Source: Amnibacterium setariae (GTDB lineage Bacteria; Actinomycetota; Actinomycetes; Actinomycetales; Microbacteriaceae). From it: DNA of 64,000 bases. The notes below the pieces were generated by a model that worked only from the letters and a program-made list of their open reading frames with translations, did not search any database and was not told the origin of the DNA. The position numbers and the translations under genes are program-made. The DNA lies in NCBI RefSeq assembly GCF_003581425.1, contig NZ_QXTG01000002.1, forward strand, positions 992,001 to 1,056,000, in the 5' to 3' direction. Positions 46,467 to 54,926 of the stretch are shown here, in pieces (position 1 is the stretch's first letter; every line of letters begins with the position of its first letter).

Positions 46467-47294
46467 CTAGGCGCCGACCTTGATGCGGGCGAAGCCGGAG
46501 ACCTCGAGGCCCGCGTCCTTCAGCACCTTGCCGGTCGCGACCTTGCTGTCGCGCGCGTACGGCTGGTCGACCAGGACGACCTCCTTGAAGAAGCCGGTGA
46601 GCTTGCCCTCGACGATCTTCGGGAGCGCCGCCTCGGGCTTGCCCTCGTTGCGGGTCGCCTCGGTGAGGACCTGGCGCTCGTGCTCGACAGCCTCGGCCGG
46701 GACGTCCTCGCGGGTCGCGTACTTCGGGTCGTAGACCGCGATGTGCTGCGCGACGGAACGGGCCGTCTCCGCGTCGGTGCCCGAGTAGCCGAGCACGACG
46801 CCGACCTGCGGCGGCAGGTCCTTGCTCGTCTTGTGCAGGTAGATGGCGAAGTCGTCGCCCTTCACCTGCGCGACCGAGCGGAGCTCGACCTTCTCGCCGA
46901 GCAGCGCGGCCTCGTCGTCGATGTAGGACTGGACGGTCTTGCCGTTCAGCGGGGCTGCGTTCGCCGACGCGACGTCGGTCGCACCGGCGGCGGCCACGGC
47001 GCCGAGGACCTCGGCGGCGAGGGAGGTGAAGCGGTCGTTCTTCGCGACGAAGTCGGTCTCGCTCGCGAGCTCGATCAGGGTCGCGACGCCGTTCTCGGCG
47101 ACGGCGGTGACGAGGCCCGCGGTGGTCGAGCGGCCGGAGCGCTTCTCGACGCCCTTCAGGCCCTTGACCCGCAGGATCTCGATCGCCTTCTCGATGTCGC
47201 CGTCGGCCTCGACCAGGGCGTTCTTGCTGTCGAGCATGCCCGCGCCGAGGCGGTCACGCAGGGTCTTCACGTCAGCGGCGCTGAATGCGGCCAT
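46467..47294 (-). CDS. tsf: Elongation factor Ts
   Basis: A 275-residue EF-Ts: VKTLRDRLGAGMLDSKNALVEADGD at residues 9-33 including the N-terminal UBA-like domain, then the TDFVAKNDRF motif near 80-89 that contacts EF-Tu. It exchanges GDP on EF-Tu. It follows rpsB after 93 bases in the usual operon. Confidence 0.98.
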   Translation of the reverse strand: MAAFSAADVKTLRDRLGAGMLDSKNALVEADGDIEKAIEILRVKGLKGVEKRSGRSTTAGLVTAVAENGVATLIELASETDFVAKNDRFTSLAAEVLGAVAAAGATDVASANAAPLNGKTVQSYIDDEAALLGEKVELRSVAQVKGDDFAIYLHKTSKDLPPQVGVVLGYSGTDAETARSVAQHIAVYDPKYATREDVPAEAVEHERQVLTEATRNEGKPEAALPKIVEGKLTGFFKEVVLVDQPYARDSKVATGKVLKDAGLEVSGFARIKVGA

Positions 47295-47387
47295 GGCTGA
47301 CTCCTTTCGTGTTCTGGCGAACGGCCGGGCCGCCCGGGCGGCGAGGGTGTCGCTGCTCGGACGGCCGGCCGGAGGTGGTGGAGGGGC

Positions 47388-48500
47388 TCAGGCGGAGGGC
47401 TCGGGGTCCTCGGTCGCGGCCGGGTCGGTGACCTTCGCCGGGCGGCGCTGGGCCGGGGTCGACTTCGCGAGCTCCTCGGCCTCGACGTCGGCCTCGGTCT
47501 GCGGCGCGTGCTCCGGCACGAGGCCCTCGACGGTCTCCGCGGCGAGGTCGGCGTCCGCCTGCGCGTCCGCGTCGTTCTCCTCGGTCGGCTCGGCGGGCGC
47601 GACGTCGGCCGTCGCAGCCGCGACGCCGGCGCTCGCGTCGGCCTGGTCCGCGACGACGGTGTCGATGCGGTCCTGCGTGTCGGCGGTCTGGCCGGTGACC
47701 CGGTCGTCGACCTGCTCGACCTGCAGCGACAGCGCCTCCGGGTTCTCGGTCGCCTGGAGGAGCTCCTGCTCCCACTCGGCGAGCGGCTCGGCGTCGGCCT
47801 GGTTCGTGCCCTGGTGGCGCTGGATCAGGCCCTCGGCCGCCGCGTCCGCGATGATCCGCGTGAGCAGGGCGACGGAGCGGATCGCGTCGTCGTTGCCCGG
47901 GATCGGGTAGGCGAGCTCGTCCGGGTCGGCGTTCGTGTCGAGGATGCCGATCACGGGGATGCCGAGCTTCTTCGCCTCGTCGACGGCGAGGTGCTCGCGC
48001 TTGCTGTCGATGACCCACATCGCGCTCGGGGTCTTCGTCAGGTTCCGGATGCCGCCCAGGGTCTTCTCGAGCTTGTCGCGCTCGCGACGCTGGATCAGCA
48101 GCTCCTTCTTCGTGTAGCCCTTCGACGTGTCGTCGAAGTCGACGAGGTCGAGCTCCTTGAGGCGGTTCAGACGCTTGGCGACCGTCTGGAAGTTGGTGAG
48201 CAGACCGCCGAGCCAGCGCTGGTTCACGTAGGGCTGGCCGACGCGCGTCGCCTGCTCGGCGATCGACTCCTGCGCCTGCTTCTTCGTGCCGACGAAGAGG
48301 ACGGTGCCGCCGCGGGCGACGGTCTCCTTGACGAAGTCGTACGCGCGGTCGATGTAGGTCAGCGACTGCTGCAGGTCGATGATGTGGATGCCCGAGCGCT
48401 CCGTGAGGATGAAGCGCTTCACCTTCGGGTTCCAGCGACGCGTCTGGTGCCCGAAGTGGACGCCGCTGTCGAGCAGCTGGCGGATGGTGACGACGGCCAC
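47388..48500 (-). CDS. rpsB: 30S ribosomal protein S2 with acidic C-terminal extension
   Basis: The S2 core occupies residues 1 to about 240 ([49 protein letters not shown]-equivalent [16 protein letters not shown]). About 125 further residues form a low-complexity acidic tail rich in Ala, Asp, Glu and Val. S2 is usually 230-280 residues long in bacteria, with longer tails common in actinobacteria. The GTG start at 48500 is preceded by AGGAG; the longer upstream frame has no S2 similarity. Confidence 0.95.
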   Translation of the reverse strand: MAVVTIRQLLDSGVHFGHQTRRWNPKVKRFILTERSGIHIIDLQQSLTYIDRAYDFVKETVARGGTVLFVGTKKQAQESIAEQATRVGQPYVNQRWLGGLLTNFQTVAKRLNRLKELDLVDFDDTSKGYTKKELLIQRRERDKLEKTLGGIRNLTKTPSAMWVIDSKREHLAVDEAKKLGIPVIGILDTNADPDELAYPIPGNDDAIRSVALLTRIIADAAAEGLIQRHQGTNQADAEPLAEWEQELLQATENPEALSLQVEQVDDRVTGQTADTQDRIDTVVADQADASAGVAAATADVAPAEPTEENDADAQADADLAAETVEGLVPEHAPQTEADVEAEELAKSTPAQRRPAKVTDPAATEDPEPSA

Positions 48501-48684
48501 GGCCGCATCTCCTGTTCTGCGCCCGTGCGGGCGCGTTCTCGGTTGTCCGCCGGACGCACGGGATCGTGCGCCGGCCCTGGCGCCCTGCGGCCCGGCCGCC
48601 CCAGGTGCTGGGGACCGATGGCCGGTGCTGCGCATGTGCGGGCGCGCGAAGTCATCTCGCGAGCGAGATGCGCCCAGAAGTCTA
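48501..48684 (-). promoter_or_regulatory. rpsB promoter and structured 5' leader
   Basis: TAGACT (minus strand, 48679-48684) is a good -10, giving a leader of about 170 bases. The leader contains a near-perfect hairpin CATCTCGC-GA-GCGAGATG (48653-48670), a GGCGCACG/CGTGCG-type stem and GCGCCCG/CGGGCGC close to the start. S2 autoregulation through an rpsB leader is known in some bacteria; here it is inference. Confidence 0.5.
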
Positions 48685-48730
48685 CCAGCCGCGCTCCCCC
48701 GCGCCGACGCCGTCCCCGAGCCCCCGCAGC

Positions 48731-48839
48731 GAGCACGACAGCAGGAGGAACGGCGTCCTTCGGCAGGAAGAACCGGCTGCAGCAGGAAGGACGGGAGCGT
48801 TCCTCCCTGCTGCAGCGGATTCTTCCTGCTGTCGTGCTC
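48731..48839. repeat. Nested palindrome with AGCAGGA motifs
   Basis: Outer arms GAGCACGACAGCAGGA (48731-48746) and TCCTGCTGTCGTGCTC (48824-48839) are a perfect 16-bp inverted repeat. Inside, 48761-48791 and about 48800-48830 form a long imperfect second stem (CTGCAGCAGG/CCTGCTGCAG core). TCCTGCTGTCGTGC also occurs at 25570-25583 beside the 25-kb array. It sits between the upstream ends of rpsB and the M23 peptidase gene. The rest of the 434-base gap is the rpsB leader; no gene is seen. Confidence 0.8.
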
Positions 48840-48934
48840 ACGTGGATGCGAGGCGGGTCGCGCGGCGGCCAGGCGTCGTCCCCTCCCCAGGGCCGTGAGG
48901 TGCGGAGGCGGGGTGCGGCGGGGAGCATGCGCGG

Positions 48935-49414
48935 ATGCTCCGGCTCGGCGCGCTCCTCCTGCTGCTCGCGGCGGCCGCGCCCCCGGCGTCGCCGCCGGCC
49001 TGGTCCTGGCCCACCGCGTCGCACGCGGTGGTGCGCGGGTTCGAGGCCCCGGCGACCGTCTACGCGGCCGGGCACCGCGGCGTCGACGTGCGAGCCGCCC
49101 CGGGCGAGCCCGTCCGGGCGGTGGCGGACGGGACCGTCGCCTTCGCCGGCCCCGTCGTCGACCGCGGCGTCGTCGCGATCGACCACGCCGGCGTGCGCTC
49201 GAGCGTGGAGCCGGTGACGCCCGCGGTGCACGCGGGCGACGCGGTCCGCCGGGGCGAGGTGATCGGTCGGATGTCGACGGGAGGGCCGCATCCGGCGGGC
49301 GTGCTGCACCTCGGCGCGCGGGTCCGGGCGGGCGACGGCTGGGTCTACGTCTCGCCGCTGCTCTGGCTCGGCGGCGCGCGCCGGGCGGTGCTCCTGCCGG
49401 ACAGCGCCTGGTGA
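48935..49414 (+). CDS. M23 family metallopeptidase (small, secreted)
   Basis: A 159-residue protein: a signal peptide (residues 1-20, leucine/alanine run) and a compact M23/LytM domain with GHRGVDVRA near 47-55 supplying the first His and Asp of the zinc site, and HLGARV near 125 supplying the second His. The HxH usual form is reduced to LHLGARV, so the second zinc His may be absent or shifted and activity is uncertain. It is a probable peptidoglycan endopeptidase or its regulator. Convergent with xerC, two stops one base apart. Confidence 0.8.
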   Translation: MLRLGALLLLLAAAAPPASPPAWSWPTASHAVVRGFEAPATVYAAGHRGVDVRAAPGEPVRAVADGTVAFAGPVVDRGVVAIDHAGVRSSVEPVTPAVHAGDAVRRGEVIGRMSTGGPHPAGVLHLGARVRAGDGWVYVSPLLWLGGARRAVLLPDSAW

Positions 49415-49415
49415 G

Positions 49416-50330
49416 TCAGCTGCGCGGGTGCGCCAGCCGGTAGCTCTCCGCGAGCCGCTCCATCGACACGTGCGTGTAGATCTGCGTCGTGCCGAGGCTC
49501 GCGTGGCCGAGCATCGCCTGCACCGCGCGCAGGTCGGCCCCGCCGTCGAGCAGGTGCGTCGCTGCGGAGTGGCGGAGCGCGTGCGGGCCGGAGGGGCCGG
49601 ACCCGGGCACCGCCTCCAGCAGCCGCGAGGTCAACCGGTGCACGCTGCGCGGCCCGAGCCGGCCGCCCCGGTCGCCGAGGAAGAGCGCGGCGCCGGCCGC
49701 TCCCCCGCCGCGCTCGGCGAGCACGGGGCGCCCCCGGTCCCGGTAGGCGGTGATCGCGCGGGCCGCGGGGACGCCGAACGGCACGACGCGGTCCTTCGCG
49801 CCCTTGCCGGTGACGCGGACGGTCAGCGCGGACAGGTCGACGTCGTCGAGGTCGACGCCGCACGCCTCCGAGACGCGCAGCGCCGAGCCGTAGATCAGCT
49901 CGATCAGGGCGAGGTCGCGGAGCGCGGAGGGGTCGCCCTCAGCGGCGCGGGCCTCGAGGCCGGCGAACAGTTCCCGGACCTGGTCGCTGCCGACGACGCG
50001 CGGCAGGCGGCCCTGCGCCTTCGGCGCCCGCAGCCGCGCGCCGGCGTCGATGGCCGTGCGGCCGGTGCGGTGCAGCCAGGCGGTCAGGCTGCGAGCGGCC
50101 GCCGCACGCCGGGCGATCGTCGCCCGCGCGAGCTTCCGCTCCGTCGCCTGCCAGAGCCAGTCGCGGAGCAGCTCGAGGTCGACCCCGTCGACGTCCTCCA
50201 CCTGCTGCGTCGCGGCGAACGCGACGAGGTCGGCGAGGTCGGCCCCGTAGGCGTCGATCGTGTTCGGCGAGTAGGCGCGCTCGCGCTCGAGGTGGTCGCG
50301 GTGCGCCGCCACCGCCTCCGTCAACCGCAT
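49416..50330 (-). CDS. xerC: Tyrosine recombinase XerC
   Basis: About 304 residues. The N-terminal SAM-like domain begins LTEAVAAHRDHLERERAYS, and the catalytic residues are in place: Arg in GSALRVSEACG, Lys in TGKGAKDRVVP, His-x-x-Arg in HALRHSAATHLLDGG, His in MLGHASLGTTQIYTHV and the nucleophile Tyr in the same stretch. Together with XerD it resolves chromosome dimers at dif. ATG 50330 is preferred; an in-frame GTG at 50348 is an alternative. Located as usual beside dprA. Confidence 0.93.
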   Translation of the reverse strand: MRLTEAVAAHRDHLERERAYSPNTIDAYGADLADLVAFAATQQVEDVDGVDLELLRDWLWQATERKLARATIARRAAAARSLTAWLHRTGRTAIDAGARLRAPKAQGRLPRVVGSDQVRELFAGLEARAAEGDPSALRDLALIELIYGSALRVSEACGVDLDDVDLSALTVRVTGKGAKDRVVPFGVPAARAITAYRDRGRPVLAERGGGAAGAALFLGDRGGRLGPRSVHRLTSRLLEAVPGSGPSGPHALRHSAATHLLDGGADLRAVQAMLGHASLGTTQIYTHVSMERLAESYRLAHPRS

Positions 50331-50384
50331 GCCCTCAGCGTGCGCCACCGCGGGCGAGGTCTCCGCGCGACCCTCCGACGTCCG

Positions 50385-50425
50385 TGCTCGACGGGATCAG
50401 TGCTCGACGGGATCAGTGCTCGACG
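50385..50425. repeat. 16-bp tandem repeat across a stop codon
   Basis: TGCTCGACGGGATCAG occurs at 50385-50400 and 50401-50416, followed by the partial copy TGCTCGACG at 50417-50425. On the minus strand this spans the end of the phosphoesterase gene, so the stop codon and the following bases are duplicated downstream. Confidence 0.75.
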
Positions 50426-51267
50426 TCGACGCCCATGGTGGAGAAGACCTCCTCGGGCGTGCTGTCGAGCACGTGGTGCGGATCGGCGGGCAGCGACGAG
50501 TAGCCGACGCGGCCGTCGTCGTAGAGCGAGAGGACGCCGGCGGCCCGCGCGCCGTCCACCGCGATCACGCCGCCGCCCGGCCGCGTGAGCCGGATCGTGT
50601 ACGCGGTCGCCGGCGCGACGTGGACCGGGACGCCGGCGAACACGGCGCTGGTCGCGTAGTGGAGGTGGCCGCCGAGGATCGCGCGGACGTCGGAGCCCTG
50701 CAGGGCGGCCTCGAGGCGGTCCTGGCCGGTGAGGTGCAGCCGCGCCATGGCGGTGACCTCGACGGGGACCGGCGGGTGGTGCAGCGCGAGGACGGTGCCG
50801 TGCTCGGCCGGCTCGGCGAGGACGCTGCGCAGCCAGTCGGCCTGCTCCGCGTCGACGCCGCCCTCCACGTGGCCGGGGATGGAGGTGTCGAGGGCGACGA
50901 CGCGCAGCCCGCGAACCTCGATGACGCGGTCGAGCGGGGCGTCCGACGCGGGCTCGCCGAGCAGCCCGGTCGCCATCGCGGCGCGGACGTCGTGGTTGCC
51001 GGCCGCCCAGACGACCGGCCATCCCGTGCGCTGCGTCGTCTCCCGGGTCACGGTCGACGCGGCGAGGTAGGCGTCCGCCTCCCCCGCGTCCGCGACGTCG
51101 CCGGTGTGCACCAGCGCGTCGATCGGGATGCCGCTGCCCTCGAGCGCGGCGAGCGCGCCCGAGTAGGTCGCGGCGACCCGGACCCGGCCGTGCAGCACCC
51201 CGGAGGAGGTGAAGTGGCTGTCGCTGACGTGGCCGACCCGATGGGTGGCGAGGGGCTCCCTGGTCAC
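50413..51267 (-). CDS. Calcineurin-like metallophosphoesterase (CpdA type)
   Basis: A 284-residue enzyme with the five metallophosphoesterase motifs: VSDSHF near residues 14-19, HTGDVADAGEAD near 54-65, AAGNHD near 89-94, ALHHPP near 162-167 and GGHLHYAT near 198-205. It is similar to cyclic-AMP phosphodiesterase CpdA; the true substrate is not established. A TAGCGT lies six bases before the GTG start and its first three bases are the dprA stop codon. Confidence 0.85.
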   Translation of the reverse strand: MTREPLATHRVGHVSDSHFTSSGVLHGRVRVAATYSGALAALEGSGIPIDALVHTGDVADAGEADAYLAASTVTRETTQRTGWPVVWAAGNHDVRAAMATGLLGEPASDAPLDRVIEVRGLRVVALDTSIPGHVEGGVDAEQADWLRSVLAEPAEHGTVLALHHPPVPVEVTAMARLHLTGQDRLEAALQGSDVRAILGGHLHYATSAVFAGVPVHVAPATAYTIRLTRPGGGVIAVDGARAAGVLSLYDDGRVGYSSLPADPHHVLDSTPEEVFSTMGVDVEH

Positions 51268-51273
51268 ACCCGG

Positions 51274-51279
51274 ACGCTA
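51274..51279 (-). promoter_or_regulatory. -10 box overlapping the dprA stop codon
   Basis: TAGCGT on the minus strand, six bases before the phosphoesterase GTG at 51267. TAG at 51279-51277 is also the dprA stop codon. Confidence 0.45.
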
Positions 51280-52458
51280 CCGACCTCCCCTGACGCTCCG
51301 TCCCGTCGGAGAGCGGGACCAGCCCGTCGCGCTCTGCACGGCCGCGCCGGCGAGCGACAGCATGCCGAGCGCGGCGGTCGTGTCCGTGACGCCGAGCCCC
51401 GCCCGCGCCGCGAGGTCGCGCGCGGTGCGCGGACGCGTGGTGAGGACCTCGAGCACCCGGGTCTCGGTCGGATCCGGGTCCGGCAGGTGCTCGAGGCCGT
51501 CGAGGACGACGGCCTCGTCGGGGTCCCGCGCCAGCTCGGCCATGTCGGCGGCGTCGCGGACGAGCACGGCCGCGTACTCGCGCAGCAGCCGGTGGGTCCC
51601 GACGGAGGTCGCCGAGTAGACGGAGCCCGGCACCGCGCCGAGCGGCCGCCCGAGCTCCGCGGCGTGCCCGGCGGTGTTCATCGCCCCGGACCGCGCGCCC
51701 GCCTCCACGACGACGGTCGCGCGCGCCAGCGCGGCGATCACCCGGTTCCGCTTGAGGAACCGCTCGCGCATCGGCCGGGCGCCGGGCGGCATCTCCGCGA
51801 GGACCACGCCCTCACGGGCGATGCGCGCGAGGAGGTCCGCGTGCTGCGCGGGGTAGAAGCGGTCGAGGCCGCCCGCGAGCACCGCGACCGTGAGCCCGCC
51901 GCTCGCGAGCGCGGACCGGTGCGCGACGCCGTCGATCCCCATCGCGGCGCCGGAGACGATCACGAAGCCGCGATCCGCGAGCCCGCACGTCGCGTCGGTC
52001 GTCACGCGCTCGCCGTAGGCGCTCGCGGACCGGGAGCCGACCACGGCGACGGAGCGACCGAGCGGCGGGACGGGCCCGGCCGGTGCCAGCGCCCAGAGCG
52101 CGAGCGGCGCGTGGACGCCCAGGTCGGCGAGGCCGCCGGGCCAGTCGGGGTCGCCCGGCAGCAGCAGCCGCGCCCCGATCCGCGCCGCGTTCCGCAGCGC
52201 GCGCACGAAGGCGTCCTCGTCGACGCGCGGCGCCCAGCGCTCGAACGCACGGCGCAGCTCCGGGTTCGGCGTGGGCGGGGCGTCCCGCCGCAGCGCGTCG
52301 AGCGCGTCGGCGGCGCCGTACGTCTGCACGAGGGCCCCGGCCGCCCCGTCGCCCGGTTCGACGACGGAGGTCCAGGCCGCCGCGGCGAGCACGCCCTCGG
52401 GGTCCGTGTCCGCGCGGCCCGGACGGACGGCCGGCAGCAGGTCGAGGACGGCGCTCAT
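51277..52458 (-). CDS. dprA: DNA-processing protein DprA (DNA protecting protein)
   Basis: A 393-residue DprA. The Rossmann-fold core reads SVAVVGSRSASAYG near 150, GLADRGFVIVSGAAMGIDGVAHR near 170-192 and AARARSGAMNTAG-like VVVEAGARSGAMNTAGHAAELG near 255. A C-terminal winged-helix-like part follows (TRPRTARDLAARAGL). It binds incoming single-stranded DNA and loads RecA in transformation; natural competence is not otherwise evident here. Its ATG overlaps the comM stop by ATGA. Confidence 0.94.
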   Translation of the reverse strand: MSAVLDLLPAVRPGRADTDPEGVLAAAAWTSVVEPGDGAAGALVQTYGAADALDALRRDAPPTPNPELRRAFERWAPRVDEDAFVRALRNAARIGARLLLPGDPDWPGGLADLGVHAPLALWALAPAGPVPPLGRSVAVVGSRSASAYGERVTTDATCGLADRGFVIVSGAAMGIDGVAHRSALASGGLTVAVLAGGLDRFYPAQHADLLARIAREGVVLAEMPPGARPMRERFLKRNRVIAALARATVVVEAGARSGAMNTAGHAAELGRPLGAVPGSVYSATSVGTHRLLREYAAVLVRDAADMAELARDPDEAVVLDGLEHLPDPDPTETRVLEVLTTRPRTARDLAARAGLGVTDTTAALGMLSLAGAAVQSATGWSRSPTGRSVRGGR

Positions 52459-54017
52459 GCGTCCGGGCTCCGGAGGGCGAGCGCGAGCGAGATCTCCCGG
52501 CGCCCCGGGCGGTCGTTCCCGGCGAGGTCGGCCAGCGTCCAGGCGATCCGCAGCACGCGGTCGTGGCCGCGGAGCGAGAGCGTGTTGCGCTGCAGCGCCG
52601 CGAGGAGCGGCGCCCGCGCCTCGTCGGCGACCGCGTGGTCCGGGTGACGCAGCCAGGAGCCCGGCACCTCCGCGTTGATCGACCACTTCGTGCCGGCGAG
52701 GCGGCGGGCGGCGCGCCGCCGCGCCTCCAGCACGCGCGACCGCGCCGTCGCGGTGGTCGTGGCGGGCATGCCGACGCGCACCTGCGCCTCGGTGACACGG
52801 TCGAGCCGCACCTGGATGTCGATGCGGTCGAGCAGCGGACCGGACAGCCGGTGCGCGTACCGGTCGCGGACCGTCGGCGTGCAGGTGCACTCGCGGTCGG
52901 TCGAGCCCCACTGCCCGCACGGGCAGGGGTTCCGGGCGAGGACGAGCTGGAACCGCGCCGGGAAGTCGGCCCGCGCGGCCGCGCGGTGCACCGACACCCG
53001 GCCGGACTCGAGCGGCTGCCGCAGCGAGTCGAGGACCGCGCTCGGGAACTCGGGCGCCTCGTCGAGGAACAGGACGCCGCCGGAGGCGCGGGTGACGGCG
53101 CCGGGGTGGATCCGGCCCGTGCCGCCGCCGATGATCGAGGCGGCGGAGGCGGTGTGGTGCGGCGCCTGCCACGGCGGACGTCGCCGCAGCCGGTCGATGC
53201 CGTGGCCGGCGAGCGAGGCGATGCTCGTCGCGTCGAGCGCGGCGTCGCCGGTCAGGTCGGGCAGGAGCCCCGGGAGGCGGTTCGCGAGCATCGTCTTGCC
53301 GGCGCCGGGCGGCCCGGTCATCAGCAGGTGGTGCCCGCCGGCGGCCGCGACGACCAGCGCCTCGACGGCCTCCGCGTTGCCGATCACCTCGCCGAGGTCG
53401 AGCGGCGAGGTCCGCTCGGGCTGCACGGGCGGCCCCGGGATCGGCTCGACGTCGACGGGCTCGAGGTCCGCACCGCACCGGATCGCGAGCGCACGCAGGC
53501 TCGGCACCGCGACCACCTCGATGCCGTCCACCAGCGACGCCTCGGCCTCGCTCGCGGTCGGGACGACGATCCGCGACCGGCCGGCGCGGCGGGCCGCCCG
53601 GACCGCCGGCAGCACGCCGGGCACGGGGCGCAGGCGCCCGTCGAGCCCGAGCTCGCCGAGGTAGACGGTGTCGCCCACGGCCTCCCGGTCGACGACGCCG
53701 GTCGTGCCGAGCACCGCGACGGCGATGCCGAGGTCGAACCCGGAGCCCTGCTTCGGCACCGCGGCCGGCGACAGGTTCACCGTGAGGTGGCGCGACGGCA
53801 TCTCGAAGCCCGAGTGCTCGACCGCGCTGCGGACGCGCGCCTGCGCCTCCCGCAGCGCCGTGTCCGGCAGCCCCACGAGCCGGAGGCCCGGGGTCTGGTT
53901 CGTCAGCGCGGCCTCGATTTCCACGATCCGGCCGGTGAGCCCCTCGAGAGCGACCGCCGCCGCGTGGGCGGTCGCGGCCGGCACGGCGGGCACCGCCGGG
54001 GACACCGCGGCGCTCAC
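52455..54017 (-). CDS. comM: ComM/YifB family AAA+ ATPase (Mg-chelatase-like)
   Basis: A 520-residue protein. The N-terminal ChlI-like subdomain (GLRLVGLPDTALREAQARV, SGFDLGIAVAVL) is followed by an AAA+ core with Walker A LMTGPPGAGKTMLANRLPGL near 223-242, Walker B GGVLFLDEAPEFPSAV near 304-319, a zinc-binding CPCGQWGS...CTCTP and an arginine-finger region. ComM is a helicase that promotes branch migration during recombination. It overlaps both neighbours, yraN (GTGA) and dprA (ATGA). Confidence 0.94.
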   Translation of the reverse strand: MSAAVSPAVPAVPAATAHAAAVALEGLTGRIVEIEAALTNQTPGLRLVGLPDTALREAQARVRSAVEHSGFEMPSRHLTVNLSPAAVPKQGSGFDLGIAVAVLGTTGVVDREAVGDTVYLGELGLDGRLRPVPGVLPAVRAARRAGRSRIVVPTASEAEASLVDGIEVVAVPSLRALAIRCGADLEPVDVEPIPGPPVQPERTSPLDLGEVIGNAEAVEALVVAAAGGHHLLMTGPPGAGKTMLANRLPGLLPDLTGDAALDATSIASLAGHGIDRLRRRPPWQAPHHTASAASIIGGGTGRIHPGAVTRASGGVLFLDEAPEFPSAVLDSLRQPLESGRVSVHRAAARADFPARFQLVLARNPCPCGQWGSTDRECTCTPTVRDRYAHRLSGPLLDRIDIQVRLDRVTEAQVRVGMPATTTATARSRVLEARRRAARRLAGTKWSINAEVPGSWLRHPDHAVADEARAPLLAALQRNTLSLRGHDRVLRIAWTLADLAGNDRPGRREISLALALRSPDA

Positions 54018-54373
54018 GCCGCGGCCCGCAGGTGGTCGATCGACGCCGCCGCGTGCCGGGGCAGGAGGACGCCGATCAGGTCGATGCGCGTCGTCCGGGC
54101 GCCGACGCCGCGGTGGGCCCGCCGCCAGGCGCCCGCGAGCACGCAGAGCCGGGTGAGCTTCTCGGGCACCACCGCCTCGAGCGGATCGCCGTAGCGGACG
54201 CTCGACCGCGTCTTCACCTCCACGATCACGAGCTCGCGTCCGTCGAGCGCGACGATGTCGACCTCGCCCGACGCGCACCGCCAGTTCCGGTCCAGGATCC
54301 GCCACCCGAGGGCGGTCAGGTACGCCGCCGCCTCGTCCTCGCCGCGTCTGCCCACGTCGTCCTTCTGCGCCAT
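54014..54373 (-). CDS. yraN: YraN (UPF0102) family endonuclease-like protein
   Basis: A 119-residue protein with the restriction-like core: GRRGEDEAAAYLTALGW near 9-25, NWRCASGEVDIVALDG near 30-45 and VIVEVKTRSS near 50-59, corresponding to the E...D...ExK nuclease motif. Function in the cell is unknown; the family is widely linked to comM and dprA. Its GTGA overlap with comM couples the two. Confidence 0.93.
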   Translation of the reverse strand: MAQKDDVGRRGEDEAAAYLTALGWRILDRNWRCASGEVDIVALDGRELVIVEVKTRSSVRYGDPLEAVVPEKLTRLCVLAGAWRRAHRGVGARTTRIDLIGVLLPRHAAASIDHLRAAA

Positions 54374-54473
54374 GGCGAGGAGGCTGGCCCGCGCCCTGCG
54401 CCGGTGGGCCCGGATCGGCGCGGGCGGCGCGAGGACGCGCCGGATCCGGCCTGGGGAGGAGACGAACCCGGCG

Positions 54474-54887
54474 TCAGTCGCAGCGGCGGAGGCGGATCAG
54501 CGGGATGACGCGGTCGCCGGCGCGCTCCTGCTGGTCCGCGAAGAACGGGAAGCCGGCGACGAGCTCCGCCCACGTCTGCTGCCGCTCGGCGCCGGTCAGC
54601 TCCTCCGCCACGGCGCGGTCTCGCCGGCCGTCCGGGGTCTCCACATGCGCGTGCGGATCGGCCCGGAGGTTCTGCACCCAGTCCGGGTCGACCGCGGCGC
54701 CGTCGTTGCTGCCGACCACGAGCGGGTCGCCGTCGAAGTCGACGAACATCATCGGCGCCGTGCGCGGCTCACCGCTGCGACGCCCGGTCGTGGTGAGCAG
54801 CACGAGGCGGTCGCGGTGCAGCCCCTCGATCTCCTCGCCGGCGCGGAAGCGGCGGATCACCTCGGCGTTGAAGGCCCCCATGTCCAT
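54474..54887 (-). CDS. Deazaflavin (F420)-dependent nitroreductase family protein
   Basis: A 137-residue split-barrel protein: VLLTTTGRRSGEPRTAPMMF near residues 29-48 (cofactor-binding loop), then GSNDGAAVDPDWVQNLRADP near 58-77, the signature of the DDN/nitroreductase family that uses F420H2. Physiological substrate unknown, often quinones or lipids. ATG 54887 is chosen; CAGAGT lies six bases upstream. A palindrome cluster follows 5' of the gene. Confidence 0.85.
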   Translation of the reverse strand: MDMGAFNAEVIRRFRAGEEIEGLHRDRLVLLTTTGRRSGEPRTAPMMFVDFDGDPLVVGSNDGAAVDPDWVQNLRADPHAHVETPDGRRDRAVAEELTGAERQQTWAELVAGFPFFADQQERAGDRVIPLIRLRRCD

Positions 54888-54926
54888 GCGGGCACTCTGC
54901 TCCGGAACGTCCCTCCGCGGAAGACG

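Noticed and set aside
49416-50330. Tyrosine recombinase considered as a phage integrase
   Set aside because: It is XerC length, sits beside dprA in the conserved position, and no att site, tRNA or phage genes are nearby.
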